From Nectonema munidae (Eukaryota; Nematomorpha; Nectonematoida; Nectonematidae), in contig JAUIRK010000136.1 in the NCBI GenBank assembly GCA_030549495.1, positions 310,001 to 374,000 of the forward strand: DNA of 64,000 nucleotides. Direction: 5' to 3'. The notes beneath the pieces were generated by a model, which was not told the DNA's origin, did not search any database, and saw only the letters and a list, made by a program, of their open reading frames with translations. Each line of letters opens with the position of its first letter. Position 1 is the first letter of the stretch. This document shows, piece by piece, positions 21,721 to 33,900 of the stretch. Made by a program: the position numbers and the translations under genes.

Positions 21721-22809
21721 ATAATGCAAATAAATAATTATGTAAAATCTTGAAAAATAATAAATAGTTTTTACCAGTTGCGTATTGAGAAAATTATTTT
21801 AGGAGGGACTGGGGGGCTTTTAAAAATAATCATAACGATGCGGTCATTAATAATGAAGTTGGAGTTTTAAAAGATAAAATTCGTTCGCTAAAACCGACAC
21901 TTGAATAAACCGAAAACTTGAGAATACCGTAACTTTCACATACCACCGAATTCCTTCAATGAAAATAAATATATAAAGTATTTTGAAAACCGAAACTTGT
22001 GTATTCTGAATATCGGAACAGTTTGAAAAACAGTAGAAGCCGTCTACATGTATAAAAATCTTGCGAAAACCGAAACATCCATAAGCAGTTTGCTATCTTT
22101 TAAGCCATAATAGTTTTCTAATGCACTGTGTTTTTGTTTTTCATTTCCCTCTCGAACAAGATGTGATGAAAATGACAGTAGACTTGCTTTGATATGAATT
22201 GACTGTTATCATTGAAAATTGATGTGCAATCAATGTATGATAGAAAACATATGTTAAAATATAATGAATAGAGATTTCCCAAAATTGAAAGAATACAAAG
22301 AAAAAGAATGTGTATGATAAAGGCATAGAGATTGCAGAGGAAATTGAACACAAGTGTGCGTAATTTTAAAGTGCCCTGCACTACATCATTTAATAGTGAG
22401 TAAAAAATCTACTTCCATTCTACATTACATAAATTTGACGTAAATACTTTATTTGATTTCATACAATTTCTTTCCTTTTGTTTTCAAGTTTTTCTTACCT
22501 GTATGTTCTCTTGTAGAGCTAAATTTTAAAAAAGAAATTAAGTCCGATTAAAGATGCATCTTCAAAACCCAAACATAAATTGAAATACCTCAGCAAAAAG
22601 TATGGTATTGGAGTGAGTACCATATCAGACATCTAGAAAAAACAAAATTTCTATTTCAGTATTTCTGGTCCTATTATTTGTAATAGAGCTTTAAATTACG
22701 CAAAAGAATTAGGTTCACCGAATTCAAAGCATCCACAGGTTGGTTATACTCTTTTAAAGCCAGACGACACTCTATAAAAGCCTTTCCAGTTGTTGGGGAA
22801 AGTAATGAT

Positions 22810-23064
22810 GTGAATTTGAATGATGTTACTAATTTTAAAGAAAAAATTGACTCAATATGTAAAGACTATGAAAGTTTTCAGAATGAAAATGTTCTTGCAA
22901 AAACAGTCACTGTTTTAGATGCCATCTTTTGGATCAAGGAAGTATGGAATATGGTTAAAACTTCAACCATTACTTCGTGCTTTACAAAGCTGCTTCTAAA
23001 ATTTCCCCCTCAAAACAGCCCTCAAAATAGTGATGCGGATAATCAGCGAGATAATAGAAATTAA
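22810..23064 (+). pseudogene. TIGD-like transposase C-terminal fragment
   Basis: Eighty-four residues. The segment FWIKEVWNMVKTSTITSCF corresponds to the conserved 'W..V...TI.NCF' helix near the C-terminus of Tigger/jerky-type transposases, preceded by a divergent tail of the DDE domain. No catalytic residues remain. Confidence 0.6.
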
Positions 23065-23403
23065 CTTTTTTTCCCCAACGTCAATATCAAGTTCGAGCAG
23101 ACCTACCAGCGGGCCTTATGGGCGATAATGGAGGTTTCGTCGAACTCTTCATCATTTGCGTGTCTTTCAATCTCGTTTGGAGGAAATTATTAAGAAATTA
23201 TCACATATTGACACACTTGATACCAGATATTCGTTCATTTTGAACAAATACTTTTCAAAAAAATATAACGAGTAGTGATTTATTTGCATAACCATTGATT
23301 TATTAAATTGATCCAAGAATTATCAAACGGAATTATAAACACATAAAACGAATTTGTACAGTGTTCAATGCAATGCCTTGAGATCTGTAATCAGTTATTC
23401 ACT

Positions 23404-23625
23404 CTAAGAGTTTGGTTTCAAGATCTGGATAAGCGGCTGCACGAGTTCTATTGGTACGTTAGATTTTGGCATCTTTTCCAGTTGAGGTTTGGATCGTTTC
23501 CACAGGCGCACATTACTCTCCTCAATGCTAAAGTGTCTAGCTGCACTACGTTTGCCGTGAGTCTCTGCATATTCAACAACTTGCAGCTTAAAAGCTGTCG
23601 TGTATGACGCTCTCTTGGAAGGCAT
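23404..23625 (-). pseudogene. Brinker-type HTH protein fragment of a pogo-like element
   Basis: The 73-codon minus-strand frame opens MPSKRASYTTAFKLQVVEYA, with GKRSAARHFSIEESNVRLWK following. This is the Brinker DNA-binding fold (helix, HGxRxAARxF, W-K/R) used as the N-terminal domain of many pogo-like transposases and some domesticated genes. The frame ends after the HTH linker with no DDE domain. It lies antisense inside the Tigger remnant. An orphan domain of this kind could be a fragment or a small regulator; a fragment is likelier. Confidence 0.6.
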
Positions 23626-24014
23626 TTTGTATGATATTATCAGTAACTAAATCTGGATGACTGTTATGGGAAACTTGGGGGTATCTATACTAAAATTGGT
23701 CATGGAACTTAGCTTCAAATAAACAACTTTGAACAAATATTTTTTAAAAAATAATTCACACTTCAATAAAATTTATCACACATTATTTATTATTTCTATA
23801 GGTCGATGTGTGAGTATTATGGGGTGTTTATAACCAAAAGGTAGTTTGTATAGGCTTTGAGCAGAATAGTGAGAAGTGGAGATCTAATTAGGACGTTCGA
23901 ACGTTGATTTGAGTAAATTCACAACTGTACTCACTCTCTCAAAATAGACTTCTATAAACCGAAAAAAATTGCTTCTTTACTTCAACTTCGGTTTAGACAA
24001 GTTTAACTGTATTA

Positions 24015-24830
24015 TCAAATAACTAAGCAAACAAATATAAAAGATCAATATTTCATTTTAAGAAAGGGGGCAAACCATCCTTATTTTTTGGTGGGTGGGG
24101 ATATAAATTTTTTTGTACCTTCAAACTTTTTAGGGGTTTCTTCTTCTTCCAAATATTCAAATAATTTTTTATTTATTTGGAAAGTTTTTAACAATAGAAA
24201 CGATACAGTCATCCTTATTTCTATTTTTAGTTTAATAAATAATTTTGTAAAATTTATAAATTTTACACTTTCAACTTTTTTTGAACAGAAATGATTCTTA
24301 AAGAAAAGATTGAAGAATGTAACAAGTATAAGTTAGAAATGTTCTTTAAAGTACAGCTTGAGTGTGCGAACACCTCCTTCTACGAACAAATAGATTTGCG
24401 AACAACTTTTGTAAATAAATTTTGACTCAGCTCACGAATTGTTCCTCCGAGTACGTACTTTAAAATTGGGACTTTTGAATATCTCTATATAACGTTTATT
24501 TTCCTTTTATATCTTGTCAAAATTAATGTATCTTATACATAATAGCTAGTTTATAATTCACATTTTATATTTACTGCCGATAATTTACGTTAAATAAAAT
24601 ATGTTCTCGGTTCACGAAATTTGAAATAACGAACGGTTTTATCGAAGGAATTTATTTCGCAAATCCACGTTCCACTTTAGTTCTAGAAATTAATAATATA
24701 TAACATTCAAGATTCCTCAGTGATATTTGATTTTATTGGATGTTAAAACCAAAAAGAAAAAAAATGATTAATGCGAATTTGTGTAGAGTAGTATGTTATA
24801 AGGTGAGACAAAATCATTTGAAGATAGATC
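24015..24830. other. Intergenic DNA between Tigger remnant and HPDL 3' end
   Basis: No gene seen. From about 24300 to 24690 there is a tract (tacgaacaaatagatttgcgaacaac...) that reads like repeat-derived DNA without identifiable ends. Confidence 0.35.
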
Positions 24831-24836
24831 AATCCA

Positions 24837-24990
24837 TCATAAATTTGATTTCTTATATAAGTTAACAGACTGCCACAAAGCTTTGATATTTCCTTGTCCA
24901 AAGCCTGTTGAGCCATTTCTCTCGATTATTTCAAAGAAAAATGTGTTTTTGCCGAAAATGCTAGAAGAAAAGACTTGGAGAAGATTATTA
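24837..24990 (-). CDS. HPDL: HPDL exon 6 (terminal)
   Basis: T-rich TTTTTAG acceptor. Encodes [33 protein letters not shown] with ligand Glu378, and [17 protein letters not shown], then TGA. Confidence 0.92.
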
Positions 24991-27900
24991 CTAAAAAAAA
25001 TTCCGTATTATTAATATTTCAGAAATGATTAATTTAATAAAGAAAAAAAGAACCTTGTATTTATGTCAATATTATCATTAACGTCCTTATCAAAATCAAT
25101 CAAAATACCCAATTCTTCCATTTTAGATGCATCATGTCCACATCGTCTAATTTCTTCAAACTTAACCTGACAAAATAAAACATAAACGACATAATGCATT
25201 TAAAAGATAGACAAAGTGATGATAAAGGGGCATCAAAAAGTAGTAAACAAAAAATGTACACTTTGTTACGATTAATCTATTTTGAATTATCAAAGACTCA
25301 ATCTCGTAAAAGGCAAGAAAAATAATGTTATATAAGTTTTTTGAAATTTGAAACGTTACATAATTTACGCATTTCATTCCCAAGTTTTTATTGATTGATT
25401 CATTTAAAAATTTGAAATTCTAATTATTTTTAAGTTCTTTCGTTATCTTGTTCTAAATATTCACTTAATTTAGTAGATGAAAAAAACCCTTACGAAAGAA
25501 ACCTTCAATTAAATGTTCTCTTGGGAAATAAATCATTATCTCATTCTATTTCCTGGACAAAATCTTAAAAGTAACATTTAGTTTTCACTTTCAGCACAAA
25601 TTTAGTAACTAGCTAATTAAATAGCAAAAAAATTAACTTTTAAGCTAACAACAAACAAGTTAGCGAGATATTTTTATTTAACTAAAAAAAATACAAATAC
25701 ATATTAAAATATAAATTTGACTTTTATAAAAATAATTAAAATGGAGTTATTTCTATATGAGATTTATTCAAAGTTGTTTTTTCCTTTCCTTGTTGATTAT
25801 GGTCCACTATTAAAAATTAAGTAACATTTAATTACCTAACAGCGTAAGCGAAAATGATTTTATTAAAATTTGTAAAACTAAATCTGACTCATCTCAATAT
25901 TTTTTCTATAGTTCTAAAAGAGAAAAACAAACCAATTGTCTAAAGAAATTTACAAAAGATGATTATAATTGAAATGTTATATGTTATCTATCATATACAT
26001 AATTGAGTAGGTAAAAAAGATACTTAATTTGAATAAGAATAACTATAAAGATAAAAAATATATTTTAAAAAGTGACATTATCTAACCCTTAATGCTAAGC
26101 CCAAAATTATCTTGGCCTTTAAGTGTAACTTTATCAAAATAGTGATTGTAAAGTAGCAGTTATGGCTCTTACTTCTTTGTAGTAAATGGAAGGCGGATGA
26201 AGAAAACGCATTCCTCTTGAAAATAGAACTTCACATGTTTCCAAAATGTTGGGTGTATATAAAGCGATGTGTTGTAAGCCAGAACCTTGATTTGTTTTCA
26301 GAAAATCCGTTATCTGATTTTTACCTGAAAACAATAAACTTATGTACTATTCAGTGACGAGGTATTGATGAATGGCAATCGATAAATTTTCCGGCTTGTC
26401 GATTTTTAGATCCAAGCCTTTGTATTTTTTTGAATAAAATCATTCTTTTTACGCATTTGGTTGCACTCGCACCTTAAAGCGTTTTATGCTAGCAAATGCT
26501 TAATACTTAAGAAAATAAATAGTACTGGTAAATTTCAACACATAATATATATATATATATATATGATGCCTCCAGAGCTTTCACAAGCTCTTTTTTCAAT
26601 CACGTCCATTAAGATCAAGAGCAATATGATTGTAATATGGAATGGTAAGTTTTTAACAGAAACTAGTGCGTTTAATTGCATATAACAACAAACCTCTTAG
26701 CACATCTCATTACACTACTTTTATATCATTCGAATATCATCAAGAAATGATGAGAATGAATTCCAAAATTATTGGTTTAAATATAAAAATGAATCTGTGC
26801 GTTTGTTTGTGCAAATGAAGAAAAGCGTTACGTAAAGTTTTGATATAAGTTTATCATGTGACGATTCACATTTTCATTCTTTTTTTCCAATTCTAAGCAT
26901 TGAATGATACACGCTAGTTGAGTGTTGGCAAAACTCTAGTCTATACAAACAAACATCTAAGATCCATTTTCTATAGTAAAGATAAAAATGAGGGTCATCA
27001 ATAGTTCATGTGAGAAGCTTACGTTTTATAATTAGTTTCAAGTCTTCTACTCCCTAGCCTTACACATATATATCTGATGAAACTATTCCATGCGAAGTTA
27101 TTACGTTTTGCATCTGTTGCTATATTTTTGATATAATTACTTTTTCATAGAGAGAACGAGTAGACTTATTTTCTTCGCCTTTTCATTCACCTTAATTTGT
27201 GTTTGGTCGGCGTCATTATTCACTTGATAAATTCCGATTTGTAATTGCAAATTTCATGTTTAGTAAGCTCTCATTGTACGCTTTTTTAATTGGCATTAAA
27301 GTAGTAATCCCCCTTGATTTCTTTGTTTTTATCACGCCCCTTCGCTTAAATCGGGTGTGCATCTACCCCAAAGGATAAACTTCCCACCCCACACTTTTGT
27401 CCACCTAGATTTAAGCCTCTGTATCAAGGCTGGCTTAAACTAATCCAATCTTAGAAAATAGCTATTCGCGTACCTCCATGATATTCAATATCTGAATTTA
27501 TACTTTCATTGTTACATGTTGAGGTGTGGTTTAAAGAAAGAGAGGATTCGATATAGAAAATTCAATAGGAAAGACCTTATTAAAAAGTTGATAGGAAATT
27601 TTTAGCATCGCTTTTATAATATAAATCATAAAAGAGAGCTTTTAAGGTTGGATACATTTTTCTTGCTCGTTGTTGATGCCATTTTATTACTTTTAATACT
27701 CACTCAACTCAGAAGTCATTACCATGTGCATTGCATCGTAATATTTTGCAGTCAGTCATTTAAATTTATGTTCAGAATGTGCAGAAACTCTTATATTTAA
27801 ATTGTTATTTTATCGCTAGATTTAACAATTTTATGATTGCATCACTCTCAATCATAATTAAAATATAAGTACCACCCTGAAAAATTTATGGCTCCAATTA

Positions 27901-30900
27901 GAGCTTCTGATTTCCCGACAAAATTCATTTCTCGACAAACGAGAAATTTTTTTAAACATTTTCGAGACTCGATATAGGTTTCCAGAAATTTTGAAAATAA
28001 TAAAAATTGATTGTGATATAAACTGTGTAAAGTTATATACCCATAAATTATTGAATTCAATTACTAAACATACTTTTTGAAGTGTGTGAAAATATTTAAT
28101 TTATACATATTTTGACATTTATTGTATTTATATAAATAATTTTTAAGATGTTAAGTTTTTTGTTTCTCACAAAATGAAAGTTCAGATTAAAACTGAGTTT
28201 TATTTTTAAAATAACTCTTTAAAAAAATTAAAGCATTTAAAGAATCGTTCTTTAGGCTTAACCGTTTTTGAGATAAAATATTTGAAACGATTGAAAAAAT
28301 TCTCTCGCATTCACAACATGTTGGCTTGATAGATATAAGAGAATTTTTTTAGCAGTTGTAGCGATTCTGATAATCCCAAACTCTTGTTTTGCCTTAAAAT
28401 TTAAAACTATTAACTTACTAAGTTTTCACTATTAAATTATAACCTATAAACTTATAAAAATAAATTTTATAAGTTTTACTTATATAAAAATTTTTGAATG
28501 ATTTTTTATTAAAATTTACATAAAGTTTTCATGTTTTCAAATTTTCGAATCTCGCTCAAATTTTCTCAAGAATCGAAAAGTTTATAAACCTCTAAAATCG
28601 CGAGACATATGCTCTAGCTCCAATGCTGTTATGCCGAGGGAGGGATTGAAGATGAGCTCTCAATCTCCTAGAAATGTCTCTAAGCCTCTTGCAGCGAATC
28701 TCTAGATCTGCTTTCTCATAGCGGAGTTGTTTCAAACTAAATGATCTAGAGGTGAAAAGCGGAAAGTAGGCGCTTTAACCTACAGCTTCGGGTGGAACAA
28801 ATCCATGAGTTGTGGCGAACAATTGTTCTAGGAGAAAATATCTCCGATTATAAATTACCACTGCCTTGTGGATCAAGCTCATTCAATAGCTAAAGCAAAA
28901 GGTTTCCAATCCTGAAAACAAAACGGTTTGCGTTAGAAAGGGAACTGTAAAAACTTTGCTTTATTTACCTTATGCTATGATCCGAACAAACAAAGCGCAG
29001 TGTACAGCCCTTAGTACTCCGTGGATGCGTCCAACTGCCTACGTCAATAAGAATGTTAGAAAATCGTACAAATGAAAGGAAAATGAAGTCAGATTCGGTA
29101 CTTGGAATGTGAGATCGATGACGGATAAGGCCTTAGAGCTGGTAGAATAAATGAAGAAAAGAAATATTCAAGTGATGTGTGTCCAAGAGACAAAATGGGG
29201 AGGAAACACTGCAAAGGAAATAGGTGAAGGGTTTAAAATGTTTTACAGTGGAAAGGCGAAGAAAAAGAATGGAGTGGAAATCATATGTTCACCGAATTAA
29301 AAAAACAAGTTGTTGGAAGTGAAAATAACGGATGACCGACTAATATGTATCAAACTAGTTGGGGAAGATGAGCTTATAACCATCATATCAGCATACGCAC
29401 CACAGACGGGATGTAAAGAAGAGGATAAAGAAAATTTATATATAATTTAGAAGAAAGATTGTTGATAGAAGGTGATTTAAAAACAATTTGGGAGAAAAGT
29501 GTGAAGACTAGGAAAAAACGGATGGAGGACATGGTTTTGGAAAAAGGAATGAACACGGAGAGAAAATTTTACAGATAACATAAAGAAATGAACTCTTTGT
29601 TTGTAACACAAAATTCAGAAACAAAAGAAAGCACATGATTACGTATAAAAGTAGTGGCAAGAGCAGTCAAATAGATTTTATTCTGATGTGGCAAAAGATA
29701 CAAAGAATTTGAAAGATTGCAACGCGATTCCTGGAAGCGAGATTGTCAGCCAAAACAGAATGGTCGTCATGGATGTGTACAAAAACAAAAAATATAATGT
29801 ATTCAAACAACTGAAAAACTGAAGATTTCGAAGTTAGAAGAAAGAGAAAAAAGTTAGAGTTTAGGAAAGCATTAAGAACACTAGGTAAACGAGTGATGAA
29901 GAATGATCATGTAGAATTTGGGGAAAAATATGAGATTTTAGTATCAGTGAGCGAAAATTTTTTAGGACGAACAAAGAATGTTAGAATAAAGCAGAAAGAG
30001 ACATGGTGCTGGAATGAAAACGTTAGAAGAGTGCTAAAAGAGAAAAAATGGCATTGAAAAAGTGGCAAAAAACAAACTTAAATGAAGACAAAGAAATATA
30101 TGAAGCCAAAAAAAAGAAAGCTAAAAAGAGTATTGCGATTGTTAAGAACGAAGGGACACAACAGCTTTATGATGACTTAAGAACAAAATAAGGTAAAATC
30201 AAATACACAGAATTGCTAAAGCAAGAGAGAAAGAAAGGGAAGAAATTGGTAACGTCAATATTATTAAAGATAAAGAGGGAAAACTGGTCTTTAACACTGA
30301 AAAAGTTAAAAACAGATGAGAAGATTATTTTTGAAGAACTTCGGAATAGAGGTAATAGTAAAGAAGAAGTCGGAGAAACGTTAAAGGTAGAGGGACGAAA
30401 AAAAATAATTGATGAAGCCAAAGTGATGCAACAAATTTAAAAAAAATGAAGAATGATAAAGCACCTGGACTTAGTGAGATTAGTGTCGATATGCTAAAAG
30501 TAGGAGGATATGAAACTTTCTATGGGATGGTAAACTACTGAAAACAGTTTAGATAGAAGACAAGGAATCGCAGGAGGGCCTGAGTACCCATATGGAAAAA
30601 AAAGAAGACGTTTAGGTAGTTATCGTGGGATAAAGTTACAGGAGCACGGATTAAAACGAACAGAATGAATTTTGGACAAGCGAATTAGATCAGTGTTTGA
30701 AATAGATCCCAAAAAAATTGGATTTATGCAAGGAAAGAGCACGATAGATGCGATTTTTGTTACAAGGTAAATGATAGAAAAGAAAATAGAAGAAATGAAT
30801 TAATGTTTTGCGGTTTTGAAGACTTGGAAAAGAAGTAGTATACCGGTGCTTGCGTAAAAAAGGATTATCCAAAAAATAGGTCAGGCTGGTGCAAGAAATA

Positions 30901-33900
30901 TACACAATTCAAAAAAGGCTGTTAGAACCACAGAAGAGATATCAAGAGAATTTGAAGTAAAAATGGGATTACATCAGGGGTCATCATTGAGTCCATTATT
31001 GTTTACATTAGTTGTTGATGAATTAAGCGCTTAAGGAAGAATATCTTGTGGGAATTTTTTGTAGAGGACTTAGCAAGGAACATCTTGAAGAGAGAATTGT
31101 AAAATGGCAAGAGAGCGTAGAGAAGTTTGGGCTGAAGATGAATGCTAAGAAGACAGAAGTGATGATATGTAATAAAAATGATGATTTTCAATTGGAAATT
31201 CAAGATAGATATCGAGAAAAGCTGAAACAAGTAAAAAACTTGGTATTTGGATACACAAATTTCCGAAAAGGGAGTTGTCAAAAAGAGGTGCAAGCAAGGT
31301 TCAACGATTGGTTGAAATGAAAAGAAGTAAAAAGAGTTATAGAGGGCTGCATTAGGCTGGCTCGTGCAATCAAGATAAATAATTGTTGCTTGCTTGGTAT
31401 AGAACAATTATGGTGTTTTCGGTGGACAAAAATTAATTTATATACAATTTTAAAAAGTATAAAAAAAAGTTCGCCCCACCCAAAATTTTTGACGATGTGG
31501 GATTAAACATAGTCTCGGTGAAAATAAAAGAATAGAATGTGATAAGCTAAGGATTTAGGGTTTGATTTCTCTCATAATAGATAAATAGTGAAATAGTTCT
31601 ACCTATAAATATTAACTGGTCAATGTTGAACATTATAAACATACATTTATATATATTTTTAGTATAATACTTTATACTTATTTATCTTAAATCTATTATT
31701 TAGATTTTATATAATTTTCTCAATTTTACTGATTGAATAGATTGTAAATATTAGGTAGGAAAACTCATTTTTTGAAAGAAATGAATTTATTTAAGTAGCA
31801 TGTCTTAATAATAAAATTTGCTTTTAAGGGAAATACAGAATATAATTTTGATGAGTGTTTGTTAGGAAAGTATGATAGAGGTTCATTATAAATGTTTTCT
31901 ATTTTTCTGTAAATAAGATCAAAAATGTGCCTGAAGAAAAGGATTCAGCAAACGTTAGGAGTAAAGGAGTGGAATATCTGGACTTGAGAACTAGTTCTGA
32001 GCATTTGTAGTAGTTGAGAGCTGTAAGTCTGATGTTAATATCCACGTCACTAATCACCAAGCCATCTTCTACGGATTCGCTTCTAAAAGGATATATAGAC
32101 TGAAGTTAGGACAAGCAAAACCTATAAAATTAAGCGCTAATAATAAATACAATTGATTCAACTCTGAAGTTAATTTTTTAACTTTTATTGAAACCGTTTT
32201 TGCACTCCAACGTCATAAGTAGGGCAAGGTGCAAAAGTTTCTCTCAAGGTTTTATTTTATTACAAACGGGACAAGAGTTAAGGCTTTATTTTATTGTTTC
32301 TTATTTTTTTTTGTAACAATAAATGTTTTTTTAATTGATGGAAAACGCATCATCAATTTCATCTTGTGAAAAAATAGTTGAATAGTTTCCAGCTATTTTA
32401 AAATTGAAAAAAGAATATGAGCTAAATCTGAAAAATGTATTGATAAAATGCGATCTAATTGTTTATAAATATTTTTTATTAATAAAATCAAAACCATGTG
32501 TAATTTTTTAAAAAATTTATCTAAAAAATCCAACTCATAAAAAGTTTAAGTTAAAAATAAAATTTTGCTTCTAAAATTTTCTTCCTTATAATGAAATCTT
32601 TTATAACCTGATATTTAAACAAAATTTACTATAGAATTGGAAGTAGTACTAAAATCTCTTCGTTTCAAGCAAATTTCATTATAAGTAAAAACTACTGTAT
32701 TAGTCGTATGCTGATGTTTTTCTAGTATTTTTGTAGCTTATAAATGACTTTTAGTTTGAAATTAAAATTTTTTGACAAATGACATATTTTATTACTTTTA
32801 AATGTTTCTTACTTATAATATTTTACACAGAAAACTGAAAACAACACCCAACACTTGCAGAATACTACTAATATTTGAATTTATACATGCGCTTATTACA
32901 GTAATGAGGTAAGAATGTAATATAAATAAAATTTTTACTATTCGTGTTCCGTACGTACCGTAGAGGAATGTTTAAAACTACGATATTTTCGTCAATACTA
33001 TGTATTAACCACCCCATAGCCAGACTCCAAATACGGGGGAGGGGGAGGGGGAGCAAAACCCATTTTAATCGGGTCTGGACTATAAGAAATTGTATACATT
33101 TATATATTTCAAGGGAGTTCCAAGGGGAAAAATAAATACTGGAGGGAGGGGGGCGCGCTCGATGGGCCTTGAAAGCACATTAACATATTTAAGCCCAGCT
33201 CACTATTATTTTAGAATATCGTGTGCTTTTTCTGGTATCAATTTCGTTAAGTGGATATAAAGGATATGAATTTACTTGTTAATCTTGAATCTGCTAAAAT
33301 CAAGGAAGTCTTGATAAAATTTGTGATATTCTTTGAAAGAGTTTTTTTCACAAGCAAAGGTTATGTGATCGATGAAGTAAAATAAATCGTTTGAATTTTG
33401 AGCAACTTCAAAGTCATATGTGCCAAAAGAGTGAAAGTTTGGCAAAAATAATCCATTGTAGAGTGAGGTATCAATCAATGTATGGATAAGATCAGAAATC
33501 GGAGACTTAATTATAGCTACTTCAACTTTGCCATTTGAATCAGATACCTAAAAATCATGCATTTTTCAAAATATATAAAGGTTTTACAGATTTCCATGGG
33601 TGTAATCAGGACAATAAACAACGTTATGATTCTGATATTAAAAAACTTCAAATAAATAATTTGACGAATTAAATTTAATAAATATAATTTAATGTTGATG
33701 AAATAGAAAATTAAAGTCATCAATTTTTTAAAGGTTTGTAAAATTAGCACAAATAATTCAATTAGTGGAGCACACAAACTGATTTATGAGCAAGAGATGG
33801 AGAACATTAGGAAGCAGAAAAGGAGCTGTTAGAACAATTCTATACTTTGTTTCGAATTATGGGTAAAGAAAGTTTGATACTGTTCGAACACATGGTCTAT

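Larger units (their letters stand above)
21880..24009 (+). mobile_element. Decayed Tigger/pogo element
   Basis: The right end reads inward CAGTTAAACTTGTCTAAACC then GAAGTTGAAG, typical of Tigger/pogo termini, next to a TA dinucleotide. The left end near 21890 has the related AAACCGACACTTGAATAAACC. Inside, on the plus strand, about 22540-22800 has the remains of a CENP-B-type HTH (KYLSKKYGIGVSTISDI). 22810-23063 is the end of the DDE region and C-terminus of a TIGD-like transposase (AIFWIKEVWNMVKTSTITSC). Most of the DDE core is deleted, so the copy is inactive. Confidence 0.65.

Noticed and set aside
27848-28060. Candidate HPDL exon on the minus strand
   Set aside because: It does not match the expected HPDL segment or phase; the true exon is 31931-32082.
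31003-31407. 134-codon minus-strand frame
   Set aside because: Antisense to the LINE reverse transcriptase C-terminal region; composition has no family character.
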